NCBI RefSeq assembly: GCF_042678485.1
Contig: NZ_JBHTKR010000002.1
Span: forward strand, 1-64,000
Reading direction: 5' to 3'
DNA from: Seohaeicola saemankumensis
GTDB lineage: Bacteria; Pseudomonadota; Alphaproteobacteria; Rhodobacterales; Rhodobacteraceae
DNA: 64,000 bases
Shown: positions 46,365 to 55,575 of the stretch, one piece after another
Layout of the letters: each line of letters begins with the position of its first letter
Position numbering within the stretch: the stretch's first letter is position 1
Program-made: the position numbers and the translations under genes
Notes under the pieces: generated by a model
What the model was told of the DNA's origin: nothing
Databases searched by the model: none
Seen by the model: only the letters and a program-made list of their open reading frames with translations

Positions 46365-48041
46365 TCAGCGCTGGCCGTTGGCGCAGCCCAATTGATAGCC
46401 CACGTCGCAATGCGCTTTTAGTCGATCTGTGTCCTCCGGCGACCACCCCGCGGGCGCTGTAACCTGCACCCACGGCGCTATATAGTCTTGTGAGTAGTAG
46501 GCATGCCCGTAGCCGGGCGGCGCACCGAAGGACATCGCTAAATCGAGCGCTAACTGGAATTGCGTCACGATCGGCATGAAGATGAGGTCGTCCGAGACGT
46601 CCCCGGCCGGCGGATCGTTCATCCACGGCGGTGCGCGCCAAAGGGAATAAGGGTCATAGAAGACGACCGGATCGCTGGAATACTGCAAAAACATAATCCG
46701 CATTTGACCCCAGTTTGCGGCCCCCTCCGAACCATCAGTCGTGTGGGAGGCATAGCGGATCAGCGACCCGTCCCCGATCGTTGGTAGAACCCAGGGCGTG
46801 CCTGGGTTGCGCTGGTTTTGAACGTAGTTCCAGAAGTTTGATGAGAAAGGCGGCCCGGCCCAGTACGCGCCGTCGATGGGATCGTCGAGCAATCTGAACA
46901 TGTTCGTGGCGTGCATCGAAGACCAGGCCCCGAGGCTCAGCCCGTTGACGTAAAATCGCGGACGTGCATCCTTGGGCAGCGTTTTCCAGTAGCCATGAAC
47001 CATGTCCTGAAGCGCGATCGCCTGTTCCAGCCCGGTACTGGTCTCAAGTATGAGGGCCAAGGGCGATTGTAGGTAGGAATATTGGGCCACGACCGTGGCA
47101 ATGTCCCCGTCATGCATGTACTCGACTGGGTCCTGCAAGCCGGGATCGATCCAGCCTGTGCCCGTGGGGCTTGCCACTATCAGCACCTCGCGCTCGAACG
47201 CCCCCTGTCGGATCAGTTCAGCCAGTGCGAGTTCCGCCCGTTTCTGCGGCGTGTCTCCATTGGCGCGCCCGACATAGACGCGGATCGGATCCAGCGCGGG
47301 TCGGCCGGTGAAGGCGGAGATGTCCTCCCCATCGGGGACTGAGATAACAAATTCTCTACCGTATTTTCCCATGGCCGCCCAGTCGATCAGGGAAGCGGTG
47401 CTCCCGGTAATTCGGGGATCGGACGGAGGGGGCGGCGCGTCCTGAAACAACTCTTGCGCGGCCTCATAGCTTTCGTCGAGGCCAGCCACTACGCGGTCGA
47501 AGACGCCGTCGCGGGTAACGACAAGGAGGATCAGCACCACAGCGACGAAACCGAAAACATTTGCGCGTCGCGGGGGCATGATGCGATAGAACCATGCTCG
47601 GATAAGGCGGAACAGGGAGACGACAAGTCGGCCCAATGCAAAGGCAATGGCGAATGTCGAGGCGGCGAGTAGCAGGATCGTCGCGAGGTGGAGGGCGTCT
47701 GCGGGCTCCATGCCCATTTTCTGCCGGATGTCGTTCTGCCAGGTCAGGCTCGACCCGAAAACCCAGAGAAAGAACGCAACAAGCGGGGTCGATATAAGAG
47801 CGATCAGAATCTTTGCGGATCGCCCCGAAAGAAGCGGAAGATCTGCCGCCCGCCAGATCAGCGCGACGATCTGGCCGATCAGGTAGCCAATCGCCGTGAC
47901 CAGCCCGCCCAGTATGCCTTGGACGGCTGGCCCGCGGGGGAGGAGCGATGGGGTCAGCGACGCCGCGAAGAACAACAGGCCCAGCAGAATGCACGGAACG
48001 GAGACCGGTCCTATGATTTTTTCCAAAAGCCGATTGCTCAT
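46365..48041 (-). CDS. Membrane alpha/beta-hydrolase (PF10081/PF15420-like)
   Basis: A 558-residue inner-membrane protein. The N-terminal ~185 residues hold four to five TM helices (PSLLPRGPAVQGILGGLVTA is the family hallmark). The remaining ~370 form an extracytoplasmic alpha/beta-hydrolase, with the nucleophile Ser probably in NGLSLGAWSS (G-x-S-x-G) and later Asp/His candidates. The physiological substrate of this family is unknown. The start at ATG 48041 follows a GGGGGGA run; a longer frame begins at 48065. It is divergent from another hydrolase gene, so the two may share control. Confidence 0.82.
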   Translation of the reverse strand: MSNRLLEKIIGPVSVPCILLGLLFFAASLTPSLLPRGPAVQGILGGLVTAIGYLIGQIVALIWRAADLPLLSGRSAKILIALISTPLVAFFLWVFGSSLTWQNDIRQKMGMEPADALHLATILLLAASTFAIAFALGRLVVSLFRLIRAWFYRIMPPRRANVFGFVAVVLILLVVTRDGVFDRVVAGLDESYEAAQELFQDAPPPPSDPRITGSTASLIDWAAMGKYGREFVISVPDGEDISAFTGRPALDPIRVYVGRANGDTPQKRAELALAELIRQGAFEREVLIVASPTGTGWIDPGLQDPVEYMHDGDIATVVAQYSYLQSPLALILETSTGLEQAIALQDMVHGYWKTLPKDARPRFYVNGLSLGAWSSMHATNMFRLLDDPIDGAYWAGPPFSSNFWNYVQNQRNPGTPWVLPTIGDGSLIRYASHTTDGSEGAANWGQMRIMFLQYSSDPVVFYDPYSLWRAPPWMNDPPAGDVSDDLIFMPIVTQFQLALDLAMSFGAPPGYGHAYYSQDYIAPWVQVTAPAGWSPEDTDRLKAHCDVGYQLGCANGQR

Positions 48042-48301
48042 TATCCCCCCAATTTGCTTAGTCACTCTGTCTCGGTCACGACCTCGTAACTATACTCATG
48101 GGTACGCCAGGGATTTCCATTGTGAGGCTTGAACCCCGTCCCGACCTGCACGCATCGCGGCACGTGAACCGCAGTTTTCGCCAGGTTCGCCCTAGGCGCA
48201 ACAAATTTCACTACCCCCTTCGCAAGTACATGGTGCAAGCTTGATTGACGTATCTTGTCCAATCGCGCTTCGCGTAAAGGTCTGGGAAAGAAGCCCTGGT
48301 G

Positions 48302-49357
48302 ATGAAAACTACCCCGTTTGCCTTTGCCCGTCCCATAGGCATGACCATTATCCTGTGCGCTTCAGTGTGCGTACTCCCCTTGCCGTCCGAAGCCCAGACG
48401 GAGATCCAGACCTTGGAGTTTCCTTATTTCACCCTGCGCAACAGAACGGAGTCGCCGGAACCCGGTGAAGCCTATGGCGATGAAAGAAGCGATCTGAAAG
48501 CCGGGCATTGCCGGGTCGGAGAGCTTGACCTCGGCGTTCTTTCGCCCTTTGCCAAGGCGGCACCGGCTTTCATGCGCGAAGAATTGTTGCGCGTGCAGGA
48601 CATCCGGGAAATGGACCCCGCCGCGGTTCTCGACGGGCTCGAGACGACCACTGGCGCGCGTGGCCCGGCGATCTATGTTCACGGCTACTACATCAGCTTT
48701 GAGAAGGGCTGCCGCCGCGCGGCACTATTGCAGCAAAACGCTGGTCTGGAAGGGAGGTTCCTATGGTTTAGCTGGCCCTCGGACGGCTCGGTGGCTTACT
48801 ATACCCATGACGAGGCCGACCTCTACTGGAGCGTGCCCGATCTTGCCGACACGATTATCGAACTGGAGCAGCGCTTCAGTGCCAAGACCGTTGATGTGAT
48901 CGCGCACAGTCTTGGAGCGCGGGGCGTAGTTCTGGCACTTTACGAAGTGGCCAACAGGCAGCCTGACATCCGGTTGGGGCGTGTCGCGCTTTTGGCACCG
49001 GATATGGATTTCGAGATCTTCGCACGAATGCTTCCCCGTATCGAACCCATCGTGGACAGCATTACTGTCTATGCAGCGTCTGGCGATAAACCACTAGCCT
49101 TGTCCAAACAGTTTCATGGCTATCCCCGGCTTGGCGAGTCGGGCAACGACGTTTCCAAGATCGGAAGCGTAGAGGTGATCGACCTAAGCGACTTGCCCAG
49201 TGAAAGCCCAACTGGGCACCTTTACCATATCTATAGTCCTGCTGTTGGCGAAGATCTGCGGCAGCTTCTAAACGAACGAAAGCCGGCCTCCGAGCGCAGC
49301 GGGCTTGCATCTGAAGGCAACAATCTGTGGCAACTAAAGTCAGCAGAGGGGGATTGA
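48302..49357 (+). CDS. Exported alpha/beta-hydrolase, DUF900-like
   Basis: A 351-residue protein with a signal peptide (hydrophobic IGMTIILCASVCVLPLPSEA, cut near residue 32). It has the alpha/beta-hydrolase landmarks YVHGYY (oxyanion-hole region, ~126), the nucleophile elbow AHSLGARG (~201) and a Asp in LLAPDMD. The family includes periplasmic esterase/lipase-like proteins of unknown substrate. A related lipoprotein is encoded at 55732-56865. The start is the ATG at 48302, directly after an in-frame GTG. Confidence 0.82.
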   Translation: MKTTPFAFARPIGMTIILCASVCVLPLPSEAQTEIQTLEFPYFTLRNRTESPEPGEAYGDERSDLKAGHCRVGELDLGVLSPFAKAAPAFMREELLRVQDIREMDPAAVLDGLETTTGARGPAIYVHGYYISFEKGCRRAALLQQNAGLEGRFLWFSWPSDGSVAYYTHDEADLYWSVPDLADTIIELEQRFSAKTVDVIAHSLGARGVVLALYEVANRQPDIRLGRVALLAPDMDFEIFARMLPRIEPIVDSITVYAASGDKPLALSKQFHGYPRLGESGNDVSKIGSVEVIDLSDLPSESPTGHLYHIYSPAVGEDLRQLLNERKPASERSGLASEGNNLWQLKSAEGD

Positions 49358-49418
49358 GCTTCCGAAATGAGTGGATGAAGTAAATCACGACCGACAGGGG
49401 CAACCCGATCCCGCCAAC

Positions 49419-49612
49419 GGTCTTGTCAGATTGACTTGGCTTGAGGCCGGCAGGAGGCTTTCAATCACTTCAATTCGGAGCGTGTTCTCACCAGCCGACA
49501 GAATTTGAAGTTTAATCGCGCTGCCACTCTTGTTGAGTGGCGCCAACTTGGCGCGGAATAAAGGACAGCTTCTCCGCACTTCTAGAGACCGATTTGAATC
49601 TGTCCGACAGCA
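49419..49612 (+). mobile_element. Internally deleted IS6 derivative (MITE-like)
   Basis: Only about 195 bp: left end GGTCTTGTCAG plus about 45 bases, then the transposase C-terminal codons (KFNRAATLVEWRQLGAE) and the right end. Both ends remain, so a family transposase could in principle still move it. Confidence 0.75.
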
Positions 49613-49640
49613 CCAGGCAAAAACTGGGCATCCGGAGAGT

Positions 49641-50612
49641 TCATCGCTTGTTGAGAGTCTCTGACGGGTACTCCCCGAAAAAGTTGCGATATCGTTCGGC
49701 AAAGCGACCGCTATGGGTGAAGCCAAGCGACAGGGCGACGTCTTTGACCGAACGTGGGACCCTTTCCGCTGACAGGATTAGAGAACGAGCTTGGGTAATC
49801 CTTTTTGCGTGCAAGTACGCTATTGGCGACGCGCCGTAGACTTCATTGAAGCACAAATGCAATGTGGTTGCTCCGACGTTAGCCGCCTTGCAAAGGTCAG
49901 CTATGCTTGGTGGATTGGTCGTGCGGTCTTCAAACAGTTCTTCCGCGCGCCTGACAACTCGAACGGGGTCAAGATTGAGATTTGAGAATGCATTCTCATC
50001 GATTGCCTGTGCCATGATAAGGCTGGCAATCTCGGAGAAAAGATCATTCTCGATGACAGCATCCAGTACGAACCTACCGGTTCCCACAGGCTTGTCCAGC
50101 GACGCTGCTATGGTCTCCAGAAGCCGCCTGTGAAATCTTGTGCCCAAGGCTGAACCAAGGGATATCCGCTGATCTTGGAGGTCGATATCCTCGACATGGC
50201 AACCACTCAATTTCGCGCATGCATCCCTCAGTTTAGATTTTCGCACACCCAATGCTAAGTTATGCCGCCTTTCGCCAGTGGCGGAATATCCGTCAGGACC
50301 GCCTGAAACAAAAACATCGAACGGTCTTGCTGTTTGACCGTTGAAAACATAGGCACCGACCCAATCGACCGGTGCCATCAAGACCATCCAATCCGGGTGC
50401 GGCACGATGGTACTGGCCATTTTTGGCGCGACCTTGCTTCGAAAGATAATCAGATCCCGTCCAGTGACTTGCAGCATTTTGTACTCAAGACGTCCCGGCC
50501 CGAGTTGCGCCGCTTCGGCTTGAAGGGTGGGCAAGCCGCGCCAAAACTCTTGATGCGTAAGGTCGGTCTTGGCGGGAAAGCGCGATAACTGCTTCGGTTC
50601 CTCAAGATTCAT
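49641..50612 (-). CDS. AraC-family transcriptional regulator
   Basis: A 323-residue regulator. The C-terminal ~100 residues hold two HTH motifs (SIADLCKAANVGATTLHLCF and VKDVALSLGFTHSGRFAERY), closing with FFGEYPSETL. The N-terminal ~210 residues are a ligand or dimer domain of the AraC-binding-like-2 type and are not assignable to an effector. No operon is attached; targets are unknown. An IS6 derivative lies just downstream. Confidence 0.9.
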   Translation of the reverse strand: MNLEEPKQLSRFPAKTDLTHQEFWRGLPTLQAEAAQLGPGRLEYKMLQVTGRDLIIFRSKVAPKMASTIVPHPDWMVLMAPVDWVGAYVFNGQTARPFDVFVSGGPDGYSATGERRHNLALGVRKSKLRDACAKLSGCHVEDIDLQDQRISLGSALGTRFHRRLLETIAASLDKPVGTGRFVLDAVIENDLFSEIASLIMAQAIDENAFSNLNLDPVRVVRRAEELFEDRTTNPPSIADLCKAANVGATTLHLCFNEVYGASPIAYLHAKRITQARSLILSAERVPRSVKDVALSLGFTHSGRFAERYRNFFGEYPSETLNKR

Positions 50613-50703
50613 GAAACCTCTCCCTAACGGCGAACTTACTTTATGGTGCGCTTAAAAAACCTTAACGCTGTCAACGTCTAAATGAACTCGTAGCCGCCGA
50701 AAA

Positions 50704-50755
50704 CGTAGGATTTAATCCTCGATTTCGGGCCCATCTTACCACCAACGTAGGATTT
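50704..50755. repeat. Short direct repeats CGTAGGATTT (third copy at 51935)
   Basis: CGTAGGATTT with a following CCTC-type tail occurs at 50704 and 50746 (42 bases apart) and again at 51935-51944, each followed about 30 bases later by a CACCAA-like string. The IS5 element lies between copies 2 and 3. The pattern suggests ends of an older element that the IS5 copy entered. Confidence 0.45.
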
Positions 50756-50867
50756 GACCCTCACTTTCAAGCTCGACTCGATCCCAGAATGCTACCCTTG
50801 TCAACGCTGTGTAGTAACGGAATGGGTGTTATCTTTGCGGTTTTCGCGTGTATCTCCTGCCGCTCTA

Positions 50868-51717
50868 GGCTCCAGACTCATTGATGGTCAAAGCCAGAAC
50901 AAGACGGTTGCGGCGAGGGCGATGGCTGAGAGGAAGACCTTCGGGCATCTGTCGTAGCGAGTGGCAACCCGGCGCCAATCCTTCAGGCGACCAAACATAA
51001 TTTCGATCCTGTTACGGCGTTTGTATCGACGCTTGTCGTATTTGACGGGCTTTGTTCGCGACTTCCGGCCAGGGATGCACGGCTTTATGCCCTTGCTTTG
51101 CAAGCCTTCACGGAACCAGTCGGCATCATAACCTCTGTCGGCCAGAAGCCATTGCGCAGGTGGAAGGCTGTTCAGCAATGCTGCTGCACCAGTATAATCG
51201 CTGGTCTCGCCTGCGCTCATGAAGAAGCTGATCGGGCGGCCGTTTTCATCTGTGACGGCATGCAATTTGGTGTTCATGCCGCCCTTGGTTCGGCCAATCA
51301 GACGACCGCGCCCCCCTTTTTCAACCCAAGGCTTGAAGCTGTGCGGTGTGCTTTGAGATAGGTCGCGTCGATCATCACAGTCTTTGGAACTGTCGCCTCA
51401 GCGGCCAACCCTTCCATCATCCTCGCGAAGACGCCCATGTCGCCCCACCGCTTCCAGCGGTTGTAGAGGGTCTTCGCCGGCCCGTATTCCTTCGGCGCGT
51501 CGGACCACCGCAAGCCATTGCGATTGATGAATATTATTCCACTCAGAACGCGCCTGTCATCCACGCGCGGCTTGCCATGGCTCTTTGGAAAGAACGGCCG
51601 AAGCCGCGCCATTTGTTCGTCCGTCAGCCAGTAAAGATTGCTCATAATGCCCCCAGAATTTGGGAGTTTGAATCATGCAAGCTTGACAGCCTCAAGCGGA
51701 TTAATGGGTCTGGAGCC
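50868..51717 (-). mobile_element. Complete IS5-family element (IS427-like group)
   Basis: The ends are inverted repeats: GGCTCCAGACTCATTGA on the left and GGCTCCAGACCCATTAA (reverse complement) on the right. TA flanks both sides (50866-50867 and 51718-51719), the usual target duplication of this group. Length 850 bp with two frames joined by a frameshift site. Confidence 0.9.
50888..51645 (-). CDS. IS5-family transposase made by -1 frameshifting (orfA/orfB)
   Basis: orfA (51645-51298, 115 residues) carries the N-terminal domain (YWLTDEQMARLRPFFP) and the first catalytic Asp in MIDATYLKAHR. orfB, in the -1 frame and ending at 50888, carries LLADRGYDADWFRE and the Glu in RRNRIEIMFGRLKDWRRVA. 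Between them is an A5G6 run near 51315-51325; a -1 slip there yields KKGGRGRLIGRTKGGMN, the conserved sequence of this group. So the split is programmed, not a defect. All DDE residues are present, and the element is probably active. Confidence 0.88.
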
Positions 51718-51891
51718 TAGCGGCGCCGCAACGGGTTGCGCTGCGTCAGCAGTACCGCGTTATCAGCCATGTTTTCCAGGCTGACTTCAGCAGGAATCTC
51801 CCAATGAATGAAGGTATCATATTTGATGATGCCGCCTAGCTCCCGCGTCACCCTGACCGCCAGACACTCCACGCTGAACGCGTGAGGTTAC
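51718..51891 (-). pseudogene. Orphan C-terminal coding fragment at the IS5 border
   Basis: A minus-strand frame of about 57 codons between stops, containing ECLAVRVTRELGGIIKYDTF and later AEVSLENMADNAVLL, and ending at a TAG formed across the IS5 target site. It has protein-like composition but no proper start and no family I can name. It could be the tail of a gene broken by the IS5 insertion. The rest of the 51720-52160 gap holds only the third CGTAGGATTT repeat. Confidence 0.35.
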
Positions 51892-52160
51892 GTGTCAATG
51901 AGTCTCGAACTCAATTCGCATGGGCGGTGACAGGCGTAGGATTTGTACCTCGATTCCGCACCATAATTTTTCCCACCAAAGTAAGATGCTGTGAACTGGA
52001 GCTGCGCGGTCGACGGCTGGAAGCGGGACGTCTTTCTTGCGATTTTTTCTTCTAACACTTCCGCTTCTCAGCAGGTTTGCCGCGAATATTGCTTTTCGTC
52101 ACGCTTGATCAGCATCGAGAGGGATATTTCCGTCGCTCTCTCATGGAAGGATAGATCAAA

Positions 52161-53156
52161 ATGAAATATCGTAACGTCATCATGGCCCTAGCTGTTTCGG
52201 CGGCGGCCACCTTCGGTCCGACATACGCCCAGACAGAAGGACAGTCCGTTGGGGCGGCGATCGAGAAGGTCGCGACGAAGCTTGCCGGGCGCATCGGCTT
52301 CGCGGCGCAGGAAATCGGGGGCGGCGACGTCATCGCGTTCAATGGCGATGAGACCTTCGTCATGGCCAGCACCTACAAGGTTGCGATCGCTGCTGCCGTG
52401 CTGGACCGCGTGGACCGTGGGGAACTGCGGCTCGACCAGATGGTCGATGTCACACTCGACATGATGATGATCGGGGACGCTGCGCTGAACGGCACATTCG
52501 TTCACCCTGGGCTCCAGTTGTCGATCGCGAACGTGATCGAGGTGATGATCACGGAGAGCGATAACACGGCGACCGACATCTCGATGGGACTGGCTGGAGG
52601 ACCCGCGGCGGTGACCCAATATCTGCGCAGGATCGGGATCAGCGATATCAGAGTCGATCGGCCCACCGGCGAGATCATCGGGGAGTTCTATGGTTTGCCG
52701 GGACCGGCCACGCATAAACTCGCCACAGAGGTCTTCAAGGCCCGGCCGGAACTCTTGAAGATCCAGGCTGACCGTAATCTCGACTTCGAGGCGGATCCCC
52801 GCGACCAAGCAACGCCGCTTGCGATGCTGCAACTCCTGCTTTCCATCGACAGTGGCGCGGCGACAAGCGCCGAGAGCCGCGACTTCCTGATTGACGTCAT
52901 GTCACGCACGCGCACCGGCGCTGGCCGGCTCAAGGGGCTGATGCCCAGGGGAACGCCCGTGGCGAACAAGACCGGAACCATCGGCGGAGTTGCCAATGAC
53001 GTCGGCTATATCACGCTTCCCGACGGTCGCCGGTTTGCCGTCGCCGTGTTCACGAGCAGCAGCGAGACATCCGAGGCGGACAGGGATCGGGCAATTGCCG
53101 AGGTCGCCCGGTCGCTGTTCGACTACTTCAATGTTGGGCAGATGGCGAAGCAGTAA
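52161..53156 (+). CDS. Class A beta-lactamase-like serine hydrolase
   Basis: A 331-residue exported protein. The signal peptide ends at PTYA-QT (~23). Class A motifs: STYK (~71-74), SDN (~133) and KTG (~272). The omega-loop R-x-x-E-x-x-LN motif is not evident; the region reads DRPTGEIIGEFYG, so the deacylating Glu may be the one in TGEII or may be displaced. It could be a real beta-lactamase of a divergent subgroup or a relative with another substrate. A GGAAGG site precedes the ATG. It is followed by a second serine hydrolase on the same strand. Confidence 0.82.
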   Translation: MKYRNVIMALAVSAAATFGPTYAQTEGQSVGAAIEKVATKLAGRIGFAAQEIGGGDVIAFNGDETFVMASTYKVAIAAAVLDRVDRGELRLDQMVDVTLDMMMIGDAALNGTFVHPGLQLSIANVIEVMITESDNTATDISMGLAGGPAAVTQYLRRIGISDIRVDRPTGEIIGEFYGLPGPATHKLATEVFKARPELLKIQADRNLDFEADPRDQATPLAMLQLLLSIDSGAATSAESRDFLIDVMSRTRTGAGRLKGLMPRGTPVANKTGTIGGVANDVGYITLPDGRRFAVAVFTSSSETSEADRDRAIAEVARSLFDYFNVGQMAKQ

Positions 53157-53268
53157 ACGGTGAAACTTCGCCTTGCAGGCTCTGCGAGTACGATCCTGCC
53201 CGGCGAAGACAGAACCCTCCGGGAAAAGCCATCGTTATCCCGCCAGGAAAAATCCAGTGAAGAATCTA

Positions 53269-54774
53269 ATGAAAAGGAAAACTCGAGTGAAGACCCTGAT
53301 GAAACCATTATTCACCCTTCTTGTTACGTCATCACTCGCCATTCAGCCGGCGATTGCACAGCAGGCCATGACACAGGAAGAGGGCCAGGCGACTTTTGAT
53401 GCGGTCCTCGCCGAAACTGCTGAACTGATCAAGGAAATGAACATCCCGGGGCTTGGTGTCGGGGTCATCCATGGGCCCAACACCTACAGCGCCGGCCTCG
53501 GCATCACGAAGGTAGGCACCGACGAGGCCGTTACCCCTGATACGCAATTTCAAATTGGCTCTGTGACCAAAACCTTCCTGTCGACAGTGGCCCTGCAGCT
53601 GTCCGAACGGGGCGAGCTGGATTTGAACGCGCGTGTCGTCGACCTCCTGCCGTGGTGGAGGGTTGCGGATGCGGAAGCGACGTCGAAAGCCCGGGTCGTT
53701 GACCTGTTCCACCATCGCGCTGGCTGGTATGGCGACCATGGGTTCCTTCGTGTTCCCCCGGGCGGGTCGATCAGCGAGAAGGTCATGCTCCAGGCGGCTT
53801 ACGTCGAGCAGCTCTATCCGTTCGATCAAACTTGGATGTACAACAACACCAGCATCACCTTTGCGACCCATGTGGTGTCGCATGCCGGCGGAAAGCCGAT
53901 CGAGGACCTGATCGAAGAAAACCTGTTGACGCCGCTCGGCATGGAGTCGTCATCCTTCAACTACGACCCCACCCCGCCGGCTGAAGGCTACGCATGGGGT
54001 CATCCGCCGATCTACGGCGAAGGCGACATCAACGATCTCAAGCCGTACTACATTCCGTTGATCAGAGAGTCCGCAGCCTCCGGCGCGCTCCGGTCGACGA
54101 TTAACGACATGCTGAAATACGCCCGCTTTCAGCTGGACGGCAAGGACGCCGCCGGGAACCAGATGCTGTCCGAAGAAGCGCTGGACTATGCCCACGCTCC
54201 GGCAGTCGAGGCCGAGGCCGGCGACTTTACCGGGTTGACATGGTTCATCCACGATTACGACGGAGTCACCAGCCCCAGCCACGGCGGGAATTGGCCCGGC
54301 ACGCGGTCCTTCCTGCAGCTGATCCCGGATCGCGACTTTGCCGTAGTGGTTTTGGTCCACAGCGATCGCGGATCCGAGGCCTACAAGAAAGTTGCGAATG
54401 CAATGGTCAAAGCATTCACGGGAATCGAGGCGAACTCTCCGGTCGCAGCGGGTGTTGATCCGTCTATCCTCGACCCGTTCGTCGGCGTCTTCAAGGGGAA
54501 TTCCCAAAACATCGAGATCCGCAAAGATGGCGACAAATATGTGTTTGTGCAGTTCTCCGCATTGACTAGCGGATCGGATCCCGCGCCGGCCAATGTGGCC
54601 AACACGGCTGATGGCTATTTCATCATCACAGAAGGCCCGAACGAGGGAGCCCTTGGCGAATTGCTCGAAGATCCGTCTGGCGAACTCAACTACGTGCGAT
54701 TCAACCACCGGATCTTCATTCGGGGCGACGGGGCGGTCGATGAATTCGACCTCTCCGGGACTGTCTTCGAATAA
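53269..54774 (+). CDS. Class C beta-lactamase/esterase-type serine hydrolase
   Basis: A 501-residue exported PF00144 protein. The active site shows SVTK (S-x-x-K, ~95), a Y-N-N (MYNNTS, ~187) and SHGGNWPG (~330) in place of KTG. A C-terminal ~110-residue beta domain follows, as in EstB- or peptidase-like members. The ATG at 53269 and that at 53299 both lead into the signal peptide (MKPLFTLLVTSSLAIQPAIA). The start region is an imperfect in-frame tandem duplication (VKNLMKRK then VKTLMKP), so start choice is ambiguous. Substrate unknown: beta-lactam, ester or D-peptide. Confidence 0.82.
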   Translation: MKRKTRVKTLMKPLFTLLVTSSLAIQPAIAQQAMTQEEGQATFDAVLAETAELIKEMNIPGLGVGVIHGPNTYSAGLGITKVGTDEAVTPDTQFQIGSVTKTFLSTVALQLSERGELDLNARVVDLLPWWRVADAEATSKARVVDLFHHRAGWYGDHGFLRVPPGGSISEKVMLQAAYVEQLYPFDQTWMYNNTSITFATHVVSHAGGKPIEDLIEENLLTPLGMESSSFNYDPTPPAEGYAWGHPPIYGEGDINDLKPYYIPLIRESAASGALRSTINDMLKYARFQLDGKDAAGNQMLSEEALDYAHAPAVEAEAGDFTGLTWFIHDYDGVTSPSHGGNWPGTRSFLQLIPDRDFAVVVLVHSDRGSEAYKKVANAMVKAFTGIEANSPVAAGVDPSILDPFVGVFKGNSQNIEIRKDGDKYVFVQFSALTSGSDPAPANVANTADGYFIITEGPNEGALGELLEDPSGELNYVRFNHRIFIRGDGAVDEFDLSGTVFE

Positions 54775-54799
54775 CCGGGGCGACAAGAGCTACGGATCA

Positions 54800-54842
54800 G
54801 GTGGAGGTTCGATCCTGCACAGCGCAGATCGAACTCTCCACC
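54800..54842 (+). terminator. Strong hairpin between serine hydrolase and amidohydrolase fragment
   Basis: GGTGGAG-GTTCGATC pairs with GATCGAAC-T-CTCCACC around a 12-base loop (15 bp with one bulge). There is no T tract, so it may stabilise the upstream mRNA or attenuate rather than terminate. Confidence 0.5.
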
Positions 54843-54874
54843 GAACTCGCTGAAGCGAAAGCAGGAGAAGCCCA

Positions 54875-55102
54875 ATGAAGAAGCCCAACCTGAAGACCTT
54901 GACGGCGGCGCTGTCCGTTGCCGTCAGCGTTGCCCTTCCGGCGGCCGCTCAGGACAACTCCGGGCCGATCTTGTTTACAAACGTCAACGTCTTTGACGGC
55001 GTGAACGAAGCCCTGATCGAAAACGCCAATGTCGTGGTGACGGAGAACCTGATCACTGCCGTTTCGACCGGACCCTTAAATTTCAGGAGGATCCAGTCAT
55101 GA
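54875..55102 (+). pseudogene. Truncated exported amidohydrolase (N-terminal fragment)
   Basis: 75 codons: a signal peptide (MKKPNLKTLTAALSVAVSVA, cut after AAAQ) followed by the start of the metal-dependent amidohydrolase fold (ILFTNVNVFDGVNEALIENA, then VVVTENLITAVSTG). Normal members exceed 400 residues and need the H-x-H and later metal ligands, all missing. The frame ends in unrelated codons just before the next gene. It is probably a deletion remnant that now acts as leader for the downstream gene. Confidence 0.75.
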
Positions 55103-55575
55103 CACAACCGAAAGCCCTGATCCTGTGTATGGCGTTTCTATCGATGCTTGCCACGACTGCGTGCAACGCGCAGAACCAGTCGGATCAAGCCCAGAGCGAG
55201 CGGGAAATATCTTCTTCGACGCAAACCGATAATTGCCCTGTCATCGAAAGTAGCAACTGGGTCGCAAAACTCTCCCGGGCTTCGCCCGCTGGGGCATTCC
55301 CCCTCCTTTTTGTAAGTGGCGATCTCACGCTGCCCACCCCAGGATATTCTGTCGACCTGAAAATCGGAAAGGTAGATCGTTCTGCAGTGCCAACAGTCTT
55401 CGTGGTGATTTCCACGACACCACCGGACGGAATGGTTGCACAGGTGTTGGATACTCAGACAGTTTCAATGACGGCAGATGCACCAGCCTCCCGCTTGCGC
55501 TCCGTCATCGTGATCTGTGGCAACATGCGCTTGTTCGAAATCAGCTACGCCATGATGGTGAAAGATGGGGATTGA
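55099..55575 (+). CDS. Hypothetical lipoprotein
   Basis: A 158-residue protein with a lipoprotein signal (LSMLATTAC, Cys ~22), a low-complexity Q/S/E linker and a beta-rich domain with two later Cys (DNCPV and VICGN). A strong AGGAGG lies ahead of the ATG, and the start overlaps the stop of the truncated amidohydrolase by 4 bases. No family recognised. Confidence 0.65.
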   Translation: MTQPKALILCMAFLSMLATTACNAQNQSDQAQSEREISSSTQTDNCPVIESSNWVAKLSRASPAGAFPLLFVSGDLTLPTPGYSVDLKIGKVDRSAVPTVFVVISTTPPDGMVAQVLDTQTVSMTADAPASRLRSVIVICGNMRLFEISYAMMVKDGD

